NCBI GenBank assembly: GCA_027704905.1
Contig: CM051006.1
Location: 10,396,225 to 10,460,224, forward strand
Source: Muraenolepis orangiensis
Taxonomy: Eukaryota; Chordata; Actinopteri; Gadiformes; Muraenolepididae
Length of the DNA stretch: 64,000 nt
Reading direction: 5' to 3'
Of the stretch, positions 22,201-34,548 are shown piece after piece. Every line of letters starts with the position of its first letter. The stretch's first letter is position 1. Made by a program: the position numbers and the translations under genes. Below the pieces are notes generated by a model. That model ran no database searches. It had not been told where the DNA came from and saw only the letters and a program-made list of their open reading frames with translations.

Positions 22201-23340
22201 GTACAGTTGGTTATGTCGTAGTGCTATGGCTTGACCCTGGTCCAAATCTTGACTTTATTACAGTTTAAAAATGTAGAATGTAAGAAGAAGTTTGAGAAAA
22301 CTAAACTATCCGAAAACTAGGATCGAGAAAAATAAGTTTTTAAAATGGTGTGCACAGAGAGGTATAATTAATTTAATGATTGACTGATCTAGTATTCAGT
22401 GATAGGAGACAGGTGGGTGTGTGAGAACATTCAACTGATAGTGGGCCTACTCTATTTTTCCCTAGATTTGTTTGACATGTCTTATCTTCGGGGGAGTATA
22501 GATTGGGTTCTCCCGCATGCAAATGAAGAGAAACTTTGTGGAACTTTGTGAATTTTTTGTGTGGACTCGGTTTCTCTCAATTCTCCGGGAGACAGGCAAC
22601 CATTACAATATAGATGGCTATTTTTGTTCTGTTTGCCGCTGACACATTAAGCCCCATTATGGACGTCCAGAGTGAGATATTTACTATTGAAGTGACAGGA
22701 ACAGACTAGTTTGTTGTGTATCGTCATTAGTGGGGTTTTATTATTATTGTATTGTTATTAGGTATTCCATACGCTTGGTAACTCGGGTCAAAAGTGTGGA
22801 GCGCTTCGCCAGAGTGTAAAGGAAAGCCTCATGGCAGTGCCCTGAGCACCTCATAATCACTTTGCTTGACAGACACACCGAGCAACCCTGATCTCATCAT
22901 TATCGTTAATTATAGCTTTTGCCATGTGTGTATATTTAGAGATAACACAGTGCCAGAACTGTTTTGATGAAGCCTGGTTGATTTTTCCGTGTACACAAAT
23001 CTGTTAACTGAGTTTCCGTTGAATATTATATTATCCATTTGCTTGAAAAGGGTGGATATATATTTGTAGCACTTGTGGGAGATTGTACTGCATTAGGATT
23101 ACATTGAGCAGAGGGGGTTGGCTGGAGAGGGTGGCAGATACTGAAAGAAGGCCACCTTCTTCCTGGATGTTTAATATACATCCAGGAAGAAGAGTTTGTG
23201 CCACTTATGTGTAACTTGGTAGAATAAAGGCGGAATGTACAATCACATTCTAAATGTAGTCATTTACTAGACACTTTCTTCAGAAGGTTCATCAGAAGGT
23301 GACAACCATCGAAGTATCCAGTGTGAGCAATTACAAGGGC
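22200..23340. other. unassigned stretch with one perfect hairpin
   Basis: No gene or known element. The only structure found is a hairpin at 23156-23192, a 15-bp perfect stem (CTTCTTCCTGGATGT) with a TTAATAT loop. Confidence 0.5.
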
Positions 23341-23344
23341 GCTA

Positions 23345-23480
23345 GATAGTCTAGTAGGGGCTATGGTGCTTGACTCCAACCCTTCTGGGTGTGAACCCCA
23401 ATGTTCAACCAATGTCTACCTGTAGGTATCCTTTAGCAAGAAGCCAGTGATATTCTGATCTACCAATCGCCCTTCATACA
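23345..23480 (+). mobile_element. tRNA-derived SINE
   Basis: TAGTCTAGTAGGGGCTATGG and GGGTGTGAACCCC form A- and B-box-like elements, followed by AATGTTCAACCAATGTCTAC. It is close to the 2640-2790 SINE head. Confidence 0.6.
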
Positions 23481-24269
23481 AATACTGTGTCCTACGCTTT
23501 TTACAATGCCAGTTATAGGTATCATACATATTCACTACCGACAGTGTGTCACTAAACCTCCAAAACACTGCATTTCCTTCTCTATACTCCTGGCTACTCT
23601 CAGTTATCCGTTAAGCTTTGGTTGAAAGAAGAAACTTGATGTGATATATGTGTGATATATCTTGTGATATATCTGTGCTATATCTTATTCGATCGTCAGC
23701 ATTGTATGGTATGCCACTTTGTCACTAATACTAGACTAAGACAGGACTAAAATCCTTTGTTCTTGGCAGTCTGCCAACCAGTGTGTGAACATTTGACTCT
23801 GCTTCGAACCCAGGTGTGGTGTGTGATGTGTGGAGCTCCGTCTGAGCGGTGGTTGTTGTTGATGATGATCTCATAGTGTTTGAATTTGATCTGAAACAGG
23901 GGGTTGACATCACTTTAAAGACACTGTTGGTAAGATTTGAGAGTTGTAAAGAGAGAGGGCAGAAAAGAGCGGAAGAGAGCAAGATTTAGAACTCGACAAC
24001 ACCCAAAAAAACCTCCCCTCCCTCCCTGCTCCCTCCCTCCCTACATTTCTCATTGCTGTTCATTGAGAAGTGTTACATTTCACGCACCTGTGATTGACAG
24101 GCAAGATGGACTGCCCCAACAAATCACGGAAGAGATGCCTTGTGATTGGTCAGAAATTAGGTTAGAGCTGTCTAAAATCGAAATAGTCTCAAACAGTCAT
24201 AATAGTGCTTAAATGCCTAAACAGAAACCTTTAACCAACCATCATCAGAAACTGGAAACTGGATGTTTG

Positions 24270-24271
<2 letters not shown>

Positions 24272-24306
<35 letters not shown>
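24272..24306. repeat. (GT)n microsatellite
   Basis: Pure GT array. The flanks 23481-24271 and 24307-24810 show no recognised coding content. Confidence 0.93.
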
Positions 24307-24310
<4 letters not shown>

Positions 24311-24814
24311 TGAGATGAGATAATGGATGCCAGTACTTACTTTCCTCCGCCCCGGCCAACTTTTAATTGATCTTCAGGCGGTTAAAGGACCGCAATTGCT
24401 TGCTGCTGAAATAGTTGCTGCTCAAATATTTACCTTCAGTGCTGGAGCGGCGCTGTGTGTACTGCACCCTACGGTGTACACTGTGGCTCTTTGTTTCGCA
24501 GTACAGACGGTGTGTATTGTAACTTAATTAGTTCACTGACATTTAACACTTTGAACATGGTAGACACGGTTTACTGTTCTGGTTCTCTTGAGATCAGTTC
24601 ATTCATTCCTGTGACAATTCCCATGGTCAACAGCCTCCAGCCCTAATTATCCGTGTGTCTTCATGTCTGTTGAAGTTTACCCAGGGTGTGTGCACGTGAT
24701 CGGCATGTGGTGCTATAATAATGAAAATGAGGTGCGGGGGAAGGTGTTGTAGGTCCGGGGGACTGCCTCGTGGTTCTCTTGGTACTGCGATGGTATTGGC
24801 CGCTTTTAACCGGC

Positions 24815-25615
24815 CAACATTTCTGTGAGCAAAAAATAGTTTATGCTGGTCGTGGAACAACAGACCAGCTTTTCACTCTTGCAAGGATCCTGGAGGGGGC
24901 TTGGGAGTATGCACATCCGGTCTACATGTGTTTTGTGGATTTGGAGAAGGCATATGATCAGGTCCCTCAGAAAATACTGTGGGGGGTGCTGCGGGAGTAT
25001 GGAGCGTGGGGGTCACTACTGAGGGCCATCCAATCTCTGTACTCCCAAAGCAAGAGCTGTATCCGGATTCTCGGTAGTAAGTCTGGGCTGTTCTCAGTGA
25101 GTGTTTACCGCACCATTGTAACCAAAAGAGAGCTGAGCCAGAAGGCAAAGCTCTCAAACTTCCGATCAGTCTTCGTTCCTACCCTCACCTATGGTCATGA
25201 ACAATGAGTAATGACCGAAACGAATACAAGCGGCCAAAATTAATTTCCTCAGGAGGGTGGCTAGAATCTCCCTTAGGGATAGGGTGAGAAGCTCAGTCAC
25301 TCGTGAGAGACTCAGAGTAGAGCCGCTGCTCCTTCGCATAGAAAGGAGCCAGTTGAGGTGGTTCGGGCATCTAGTAAGGATGCTTCCTGGGCGCCTCCAG
25401 AGGGAGGTTTTCCAGGCACATTCAACTGGGAAGAGACCAGACCAAGGTACAGGTGGGGTGATTACATCTCCACGCTGGCCTGGGAACGCCTCGGGATCCC
25501 CCAGTCAGAGCTAGTCGATGTTGCCAGGGACAGGGAAGTTTGGAGTCCCCTGCTGAAGCTGCTACCTCCGCGAACCGACCACGGATAAGTGGTAGACGAT
25601 GGATGGAAGGTGTGT
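24815..25615 (+). pseudogene. RTE-type LINE with internal deletion
   Basis: It reads GRGTTDQLFTLARILEGAWE, MCFVDLEKAYDQVPQKILWG, LLRAIQSLYSQSKSCIRILG and LFSVSV, then at about 25110 jumps to VTKRELSQKAKLSNFRSVFV and TLTYGHE, followed in another frame by RISLRDRVRSSVTRERLRVE, RSQLRWFGHLVRMLPGR and WERLGIPQSELVDVARDREV. The jump removes the central RT with the YADD/FADD active site. The end has a GATGGATGG tail at 25595-25612. LINE identity is clear; the RTE clade label is tentative. Confidence 0.88.
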
Positions 25616-25673
25616 TTGTGTGCGATTGGACCCGCTTGGGGCCTTACATAACTGTTAATTTAAGTAACTGTTT

Positions 25674-25674
<1 letters not shown>

Positions 25675-25710
<36 letters not shown>
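25675..25710. repeat. (GT)n microsatellite
   Basis: Pure GT array. Confidence 0.93.
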
Positions 25711-25712
<2 letters not shown>

Positions 25713-26047
25713 TTTTCTTTCGATGTCCACATTGTTTGAAATAGCCTTTTATTTTTATTTTGGCACAGTCGAGTTGAGGACGCTTGAGATCTTTTAAACA
25801 ATAATGTGGTTGTTTGTGTGTCACTCCTAAAGACGACTCTCTGTGTGTTCTCTTGGAGTTATATGCCAAGTCCACGCCAGGATACCACTAAACAGCTCAT
25901 ATATTACTATTACTATGTTACGTTTCATCATGCCAAACCCTCTCTCATTAACCTTCGGCATTTTTCAATTGTGTGTGCTGCACTTTGCATTTATTTATTT
26001 CGTATTCTGTAGAGATTCCTCAGATTTGCTCATATATAAATAAAATT

Positions 26048-26053
26048 AATATA

Positions 26054-26130
<77 letters not shown>
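26048..26130. repeat. (TA)n microsatellite
   Basis: Two TA blocks separated by TTTA. Confidence 0.95.
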
Positions 26131-26135
<5 letters not shown>

Positions 26136-27765
26136 TCATCAGTTGTTCATTTGTAACATATTGGGGTTTAGCCTGTATACCAGACAGGCTTGTAGTCTTC
26201 ATATACAGACTCCTCATTTCACTCCATTTCCATCTTCAGTCAGACTTTGCATCCACTCTGGGATTTTTCGATCCAATCACTAGAGACCAACGTATCCGCC
26301 TGAATCTAAGGTCATTAATGGTATTACTCCTACTTGGCCAGACCTGAATCAGAAAGGTGCAAAGGTCTGGACCCGGGCAAGTGAGCTTGGCCTTCAGAAA
26401 AGAATGACGACTGAGATTGACAATCCTGTCTCAATTCACCGCAACGTCGCTAGGAAAATGCCTTTCTGTAAAACGTTTATTCAACACTGCAACAAAGTAG
26501 AACTTCTGAACATAATGGTGTGTGTCACAGTTCTACTATAGCAATGACAGCGCCCCCACTATTCTCAGGGACAAATTACCTTGGCTGCCACAATAAGATA
26601 ATTATATCGAAGATTTAAAGTGACAATGTTTTTTTTGTTGGTAAAACTAGATAATACCACCCCCCTACACACACCCGTTCTAGTTCTTGGTAAAAGTATT
26701 TGTACTTCAGGGTTCTCCCCAGGATTGTTTTTCCTTTCCATGCTCTTTAATAGGCTAGTTTAATAGTGCGGCAACTTAATTCAAACTTTTTACAATGTAC
26801 AAACTTGTTGTTTTATGATAACTAATTACCCCCTTTTATTTAAAGCTGTATTTTGTGTATTCGAGCATTCACACCGACGTCACCATACAGCCACACTAGA
26901 AATATACTATTGATGACTTTCAAGTGACGTCAAAGCTGATTGAAATACGACCGGAGAACCGGACGTCGGCCATGTTGGTGGATATACAATCTGCTATCAG
27001 CTACAGACTCACTGTTAGTCAGGCGTTTAAAACTCTTTGTTTCGTTCTTTTCAAGTGCTATATCAGTCATGCCATATAATTGTGGCCACAATAGCATTTC
27101 TGTAAGTGGCCAATACTTTTTTTTTATTCCATCTATAATCAAAAATCAAGGGCTGGCTTAATAACATTGGCAGATCAAAAAACAATCTAAAAGTAGAAAA
27201 AAATAAAGTATACCCCTGTGTGTAGCAATCATTTCATCTCAGGTTATCTACTTTAGATTTTTAGTTCCACCCTATCTCCCTGCACCATTGGGAAACACTG
27301 ATCTAGATATATATCTGTAGTACATTATAATAGCTACAAATAGCAACAATCCAGTGATTTATTCACCTAAAACTGATACTACATTATGCCGATTAATTGT
27401 TTGCAACTAGTGATGGGCGAACATTTAAGAACAAATCTTAAAAGGACTCTTTTTTTTGTGTTCTGATCCCGTATGTACGGGATCAGTCTGACGAACGTCC
27501 AAGTTATTTTCCCACTACTCACACATGCCCACTCGCTGACTGACGAGTGTACTGTTCAAGCTGCCTATGGCTGCGGGTCCTGTGTCTGGTGCAGTCGCTC
27601 AAAACAACCAATGAATAGAGGGATGATTGTCTTGAGGACGTCATGAGGAGTGACTAGTCGAGACAGCCAGCCAAGCTACTCGCTTGCTGAACTGAGATCT
27701 CAAATGAACCGTTCCCTCGAACCAACACAAAAATCACTTGATGATGGAAGAGCTTAAAGCTCAAA
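26131..27765. other. unassigned stretch
   Basis: No gene seen. A hairpin at 27463-27486 (CTGATCCCGTA, TG, TACGGGATCAG) is the only clear structure. ACTAGTGATGGGCGAAC at about 27406 resembles the end of dispersed fish MITEs, but I cannot find the partner end. Confidence 0.4.
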
Positions 27766-27975
27766 AGCAAAAGATCAAATAACAAAAAACCTGATGGTGG
27801 CGTGGCATGACGTGGAAACAAAACGCCGGAGAGCTCGGCATAATACACAAGACAATCTGGCAACAAGACAGTGAATGCCTGGACCTATTTATGCCAAGAG
27901 ACATCACCAGGTGCAAATAATAATGACATCACAAACAATCACAGGGGGCGTGAGGAAGACCAAATAAAACAGAAA
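27766..27975 (-). repeat. probable LTR or MITE fragment
   Basis: On the minus strand the order GGGGCGTGAGG (reversed), CATCATTATTATTTGCACCT-like spacer, a TATTTATG box and GC-rich downstream sequence resembles the U3/R of fish gypsy LTRs. No ends or target duplication were found. Confidence 0.35.
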
Positions 27976-28234
27976 ACTTGATAGACATTCAGCACAGTTG
28001 GCGACGCACAACAGCCGTGATAAAGATGCAGAGGTGTCGACCAGTGGTTTTCAACTGTTCTGTGAAACCTCTATGTGGTTTGCATTCCTTATCTCTGTAT
28101 CTCTGTCTATTTGTGGGATATTCAGCATTTGATTTCATACTTTTGGAAAACGTAAAGCAGAGCTGGGGGTATCGGGTATACTATTGGAGGCTGTCTATTA
28201 TTTATTGAAACCAATGAAAACTCTTTGTACTTTA

Positions 28235-28325
28235 AATTGCTCCTAATACTAGGATGGGTTAAATGCAGAGAACACGTTTCACTGTATGTCTTCATGTATG
28301 TGACCAATAAAGAGGATTCAATCCT
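28235..28325 (+). mobile_element. partial SINE (family of 50230-50498)
   Basis: TACTAGGATGGGTTAAATGC, then CACGTTTCACTGTATGT and TGACCAATAAAGAGGATTCA are the reverse complement of the matching part of the SINE at 50230-50340. Confidence 0.65.
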
Positions 28326-28900
28326 CACGATTTGTTTGTTGTTTGTTGTATTGTGTGTGACATGTGCTGTGATTGGCTGTTTCAATGACGTCGCCAACTG
28401 AAATCTACCACAGCGCGCAAGCATGGCAAAACACGCTTGGAATGTACGGTAAATGCTATTGTGCTTTTATGGAATGGATTGTTCCACTCATCCACTTTGA
28501 TTTAGGCCCAGCTGTCATTTAATAATTTAATCCTGGCAAAATGAATACATTTTGTATTCGTTCAATCAAATGTCGAGTGTAATATATCGTAGCGATGGAG
28601 TTCTCGCTGTTTAATCCAGCGATATAAATATCCGGATGAACGAGAAGCCTCAGGGATCACTATGACAACCGGACGTCAAGCTACTGCTAGAACAAATGTG
28701 ACAAAATAAACTCTGCTGTGGAAGAAATGTATGCTAACACAATGGAGAGTAGCCTTAGTAGTGGAGCGTAATGCTCACCATGATCAAAAATATTTTGTAT
28801 GCTGCACCACACAGGTGTGTGTGTGTGTGTATTTGGGGGGGGGGGGGAGGGGCTATGTGTGTGTATCAGTGGCGAAGCGTGTCTATCACAACTGGACCTT

Positions 28901-29323
28901 CTGTAGACCAGGGGTTCCCCAACTTTTCAGCCCGCGACCCCCAACATAACAGACCCCCCCCCCCCCACTATCACCGGAGGGACTGAAACATTAAAAACAA
29001 CGTGTGCACAGATCTTCACCATCGAGAACATCGTGAAGTCCAAGGGGGTGGGGGGGGGGGGGTAATCGTGATATTGAAAATTGTGTGTGGCTTTTTTTTC
29101 AGCTGCAAATGATACTGTTGTGAATCTGTCGGAATCAAAATTCCTTTATTCGTCACCCGTACATATATAAAAATATCTATGCACACGTTATTATTAACAA
29201 TAAAAACCTCATGGTCACATCAAGAGGATTCAGAAATCATCTCGCGACCCCCCCCTCGGGGTCCCGCGCACCCCCCCCCCTCGGGGTCCCGCGACCCCCA
29301 CTTTGGGAACCCCTGCTGTAGAC
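28901..29323. mobile_element. hAT-type MITE
   Basis: The element is 28909-29315 (407 bp), with terminal inverted repeats CAGGGGTTCCCCAAC and CAGGGGTTCCCAAAG (reverse complement of the right end). CTGTAGAC is duplicated at 28901-28908 and 29316-29323. The 8-bp duplication and CAGGGGTTC ends are typical of hAT transposons. There is no coding capacity. The interior has long C and G runs and an AAATTCCTTTATTCGTC segment. Confidence 0.92.
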
Positions 29324-29529
29324 CACCACCCCCACCATTCGAAAATTCAGTTGTTCTAGTCAGACGGACGTCACAGAGGTGTCACTTTATGCCTTATCTC
29401 ATTTAGGAAGATCAGATTGTCGCAGCCAATTCCCAAGTGTACCATAGTTGTAAAGCAGTGTCCATGTAGTGAAGTAACAGACCACCACAGCCCACCACAC
29501 AAGCTATCGGTTAAAGGGACGGTCTAACA

Positions 29530-29752
29530 CGCTTCACGTGAAAAGGCTTAACGTAACTTTGGAACTTTAAGTTCCAAAATAGCGATAAATAATCACCAAA
29601 TGTCTCTGGCATATGTCTTGTCATTAGCACTTTCACCTGTCAAAATGAAAGTGAAAAGGTGAAAGTGCTAATGACAAAACATATGCAAATTAGGTGATTA
29701 TTGATCGTGGTTTTGTAACTCTTAGTTACGTTAAGTCTTTTCACGTTAAGCG
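29530..29752. mobile_element. foldback element with about 100-bp arms
   Basis: The left arm starts CGCTTCACGTGAAAAGGCTT and the right arm, reverse complemented, starts CGCTTAACGTGAAAAGACTT. Similarity continues to TGTCATTAGCACTTTCACCT on both arms, leaving a spacer of about 20 bases at the centre. No coding content. A target duplication is not evident. Confidence 0.85.
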
Positions 29753-29959
29753 ATGCAAAGAAAGCTCAAGTCAAAACTCCCAATTCAAATGCACAACAAT
29801 GCTTAACAAACCCAAGACAGCCATTAACTAATCAGTCAACAAGTGTGTGGGAACAAAATGCAACAACCAGCTCAACGAGATGCAACACAGAGACAAAACC
29901 AGCAAAGACAAATGAGTGTCACTCACCAATGATGTTCACTTAAAGTCCAAATCCATTCT

Positions 29960-30303
29960 CCTGTCCTTCTGGATGAATTGTTCGACCACCATCAGGTCAT
30001 AAAGATGATCGCTTTTCAGATCCAAAATAAGTTCCAATTCCCTGCTCTCTTGTCGGTCCCAAATAGCAACACTCCCATCAGTAGAGCCTCTTGTGGCTAG
30101 TAGAGCCCGTTAGCCACGGGTATCGTTCCCAGTCGCTACTCTGAAAATGGCGAACATAGCCTGCTTTAACTACTTGAGTCAGCTCCAGATTGTCAGGTGT
30201 TGGACGGCCTTTTTTAATTATGTCCATCTTAACATTAAATGGTCGTCTTGAAAATGGTTCAGACAATAAATCCGCAACGACATCATCTTCACCTGTTGCC
30301 ATT
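29960..30303 (-). pseudogene. broken N-terminal exon of a hAT/ZMYM-like transposase
   Basis: From an ATG at 30303 the frame reads MATGEDDVVADLLSEPF, then IIKKGRPTPDNLELTQVVKA, GYVRHFQSSDWERYPWLTGS and TSHKRLY, the TTF-type zinc-finger lead-in of hAT-derived proteins. Just after LY a TGA sits where the family usually has Cys-Trp; WEC follows, and a +1 shift then gives DKRAGNWN. It is therefore inactive. A second frame runs open to 29950. No downstream catalytic domain is nearby. Confidence 0.7.
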
Positions 30304-30831
30304 TTGACGTAAAAAAAACCACGTAGAAAACGTAACACTACGCTAGATCCACTCTCGCGCCAGCCACCACCTTGCACCTTCTAGCTCCACATTGAGCTGC
30401 GGGGAAATCTAAAAGAATACGCCCATTGGCTACAAATCACGATATGATTGGTTGATCAAATTGTCAATCCAAACGTACGCTCTCATTCAGTCTAAGGGCC
30501 AATGTCAGCGGGAATACTTTGGTTGAAGGATATTCTTCCCAGCAACCCAGAAACATATCTGATTGGTTGCATTGTTTTTCCAACACAAAACCACTCAAAT
30601 GCGTCGTGCATGGACCGAGAAAGACAAACAAATCAACGTAACACTGTAATATAACACAGATACGATTCTCATTTATTCATTTTATTAAAATTTTATTAAA
30701 TGTTATTAAATTGTATTACATTTTATTAATACAATTAATTCGATTTTTTGGTTTCATCTGAGAGTTCCAGGGTCTTCTCTGAATACCTTGAAGGCCCTGA
30801 CGCTTCACCACTGGTGTGTATACAGTACATA

Positions 30832-30943
<112 letters not shown>

Positions 30944-31654
30944 CATGAAAAATGCTCTCCATTGAAATGCATGTGTTTAAAGTGAGTGACGCCACCACGT
31001 AAAAAGTACACACTTTGTGTCCCAGCTCCAGAGCATGGGTCCATGAGCATGGACCTGAACAAGGAAAGGGGTGCTAAGGCAATACCGGATGGTTGACTTC
31101 AATTAAATTAAATATGTTTCATTTTCACATAATCCATTGATATTGCCTCTATGAATGGTTCAAATGTGCATTTCCGTTGGGCCTAAAATGTTAAATGGGC
31201 AAGAATAATGATGTGCAACTCCCAATTCAAATGAATGGTTTTAATTGCGCGCCGTACAGCAGGTAAAGAGGCACATTTTAATGATCAGGGACACGATCAA
31301 TAGATGTATTTACTGTGACTGTGAGCACCAAAAGATGGGATAGGGAAATGTGTGTAGCCTACAATCTAATATGAAGACAATAGAATGCCTTTCCACAGTG
31401 CATTATGGGTGTGTTTCTATTGGCAGAATATATTTTTTTAAATGGGCGAAAAAATAAGTATGAGAATAGCTGCCAATTGATTTCCCTGAAGAAACTAAAC
31501 AATTAAAGGTAGACTATGCACAATGAATTTCCCTAAAACCTCATATAGACAAGCTCAATCCCAAAGACATATGTGCAGCCTACAATTTATTTAGGCTATG
31601 GGGTTATTTTTCTATCGCGGTGAGCAAAATACCCTCCCCTATTAGGCTTATATT

Positions 31655-31925
31655 AATTACCCTTGTGGAGTGTGTGTGGTTGGTGGCTGGTTTAAGAGGC
31701 CTCACCTGGCCTAATTATTTTATGGCTGGTGAGGCTGCAATGTGGGCCATTGCTTATCAAAGCCCACAGGTCACCACCACACACACTTGAGGGAGAGCTC
31801 TAGCATGTACCATCTGCTCTGTTCACAATGATTCAATCTCCTGCAATAAACCGGATTCCTCATCAACCTGTGTCCTTGTCTTCTGGATAAGCCCTCAAGA
31901 AGCCATGTTAATGGCTAGTGGCAGT
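31655..31925 (+). mobile_element. LTR-like fragment
   Basis: GTGTGTGTGGTTGGTGGCTGG...ACCACCACACACACTTGAGG is an imperfect inverted pair. It is followed by GGGAGAGCTCTAGCATGT, an AATAAA signal (31844-31849) and a TAGTGGCAGTGTCGT that looks like a primer-site context. The 3' half recurs at 61205-61340 and the 5' half at 58912-59220. Confidence 0.6.
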
Positions 31926-32107
31926 GTCGTACAACTCTACATACAAAGTACATTCTGCCACTGCATGACAAAAAAAAACATGCAACAATTCTCATTCTTG
32001 CTCAAACAATTGCTACTGGAAATATGGAAAAGGGGCAGGTGTAGATTCAGATTTCAGATTTGGCATTATTTGTCACATGTATTAAAAAATGAAAACACAA
32101 ATGTACA

Positions 32108-32110
32108 TAT

Positions 32111-32149
<39 letters not shown>
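32108..32149. repeat. (TTTA)n microsatellite
   Basis: About ten tetranucleotide units. The surrounding 31926-33095 is AT-rich with no recognised gene. Confidence 0.95.
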
Positions 32150-33044
32150 CATATTTATAGCATTCATGCAGATATATTTATGTATTAAACAACGAGCCTC
32201 CATCACTAAGTTATATTGAATTGGCAATTGATTGAACAAATAAGAAATTCATTCATTTCACCAGGATGAAGGCAGCAGTTGGTTTGGGATATCAAATATC
32301 AATATACATAACGTAATACGTAATAATTAATAATTATTAAAGCAGAAACCCACTTTCAGTGGCTACATATTTTGGACAAAAAAAGTATTATTTAGAATTA
32401 GTATTATTTTTGGCTGGTTGCCATTGACAATGCAGATTATTTGATTTTGTTGACTTGTGTTAAAACGTCAGTCACATTTCCTGATGTGCTATGGAGGCAC
32501 AGATAAAAAAGGACGACCTGAAATTCAAGTAAGTTTGTCAAGTTTTCTTAACAAAACTCGGGAGGTCGTACTGACTCTGCTGAGTATAAATCCATAGTGT
32601 GTCGTTCTTAGCGTTCTCCTATTATTTCCCCATTCATCGATTGGAAGATATAAAAAAAATAAAAATAAAGTTACCATTGGTATGTTTTTGCTTGCTATAA
32701 TCCAAAGTAGCCCAGAAAAAATATTTTTGCAAAAGGTGTTCAAAATATTACTTTTAAGACGTATTTGGCTGCAAAATATTACATCTTAAGAGTAATATTT
32801 AGCAGAATATTTTCCACACCTGGGATTACAGCAACAAACATATCAGTGAGTGGGGAATATATATATTTTTAAAGTGTATTTTCCACTCGATGCTCGGTGA
32901 CTGGGGGAATAATAGGCAGGACGTAGTGTGCTTAAGTACCAGGCAGAGAACGTGTCTTGCTCTATTAATAGAGGAACAGCAAGACATGTAGTGTTTACAA
33001 CAGAGAGGAACGGGGAACTGAAAAATAAAGCTGAACTTCAACAT

Positions 33045-33277
33045 TCACTGCATTCCCTCATGAGGTGCATGAGGGAATGGCCCAGAGATCTCTCTAGTCG
33101 GGTTTCCATCACCATATTCCGATTCGCATTTTGAAGTATCGCATAAGAAAATGTTGATGGAAACGGCCAAATTTCAGAATCAACTTCCTCTGATTCGCAT
33201 AAAAGTAGATAGATTATCTTGAGGTGGTTTTTGACTGATTAGAATCGAGTTAATTCGCAAAAGCGGAGATGGAAACA
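33045..33277. mobile_element. small MITE and adjacent hairpin
   Basis: GGTTTCCATC at 33101-33110 and its inverted partner GATGGAAAC at 33268-33276 bound a segment of about 175 bp that also contains internal GATTCGCAT and GATGGAAAC copies. Just upstream, CATTCCCTCAT...ATGAGGGAATG (about 33050-33080) forms a hairpin. A related GGGTTTCCATC end occurs at 53631. Confidence 0.6.
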
Positions 33278-33689
33278 ACTTTGCCGAATCAATTCTGACG
33301 TAGCGAACTTTGAACTCACATCAGACTTACGCTGTCGGCTTCTTCTCAAGCGTCTCTAGGACCCGAAAACATGGCATATGTCATTCAATATCTGTCATCG
33401 CTGACATAATTAGCATTTCCTTGTTTTGGTTTTGTGCAAACTTCCAAAAGTTAGCTTCAAATTAGCTTGGACTGTTAGATGGATACCCAGCTTCTGTCTC
33501 TCTCTCTCTGAGCCAGAACAAACAAGTCATTCCTAAAGTGGTATGGAACTGGAAAGTTACATACCACTACCATTACCGTTATGTCCCATCTTTGCTGAGC
33601 GAGAGATGTGTTTGAAAGGAATGAAAGGCCTGTCCCAAACACATAGGATGAGTTATTGAGTGATTGAAACAAAAACTATAAACTGTAAA

Positions 33690-33815
33690 CACCCTTGTCA
33701 TACAAAACATAGGTCTCTAAAAATGCCTGGCCCTTAGTATATCGTCCATCCAGACTTTTATATTTATGGATTAAATGTAGCGACAATTCACCATCGCTAC
33801 GATATATTGACCACA
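33690..33815 (-). repeat. unclassified dispersed repeat (partner at 28575-28640)
   Basis: On the minus strand AATATATCGTAGCGATGG, TTTAATCCA and TATAAA are spaced as at 28578-28640 on the plus strand. An internal GTAGCGA...TCGCTAC pair gives a short hairpin. Class unknown. Confidence 0.55.
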
Positions 33816-34376
33816 ATGGGGTCATTCATTGTACTTGAATTATGGCAAATAAAAATCTCTTGAATCTCAACCGCGTCCGCAACGCTCTCAGTTGAAATGC
33901 ACACGGTTCGAGGAGATGATGCCAACACATAAAAACATTCAACAGATTTATTTGTGAGCATGACTAGCTCCATACTGGGTCGGGGAAGACACATTTCCTC
34001 TTAATAGCCGGTGGAGGCTTTTCAGTAACCTATCAATGCAGCCTGTCTAGTGTTACTAAGCTGTATTTTTCTGGGTCTAAAAAAACATTGTCAACGGTAA
34101 AATAAGTGGCCTCACGATTTCCACGTTTCACAAAGCCCTCATAACCACCCCCACCCACAAGCTGTGGGAGAAAAAAGTGACTAGAGAGAGCCACGGCTGG
34201 GTTCATAGTCAGCGGAAGGGCTGTGGAGAGTTCAGTGATGCACAAATAATACAAACAAAGCAAAGTACAAAAAGCTGAATATTTTATTTTCTGCACAGGT
34301 AGACCAGCATGCCAAACACAAACACGGTGCAATATCATTTGACTGTCCACAATTGTCCCATAATTTAGGCAGCCTT

Positions 34377-34548
34377 TGTCACGGATTAAGTTAGGACCCA
34401 AATGCAGCACACGGACACCAAGGACAGTTTGTGATATTTATTACAAATATCCACCCAGACGGGGGGCAGGCAGAGACGTAGTCGAGACATGCAGTAGATC
34501 GGGAACCAGGCAGGGCAGACGAACCAGGCAGGGACAGGCCCAGGCATA
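34377..34548 (-). mobile_element. Ty3/gypsy LTR end fragment
   Basis: On the minus strand it ends in TTGGGTCCTAACTTAATCCG TGACA, the 3' end style of the local gypsy LTRs. The upstream CAGGCAGGG-rich sequence is typical of their U5/leader. The other end is missing. Confidence 0.55.
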
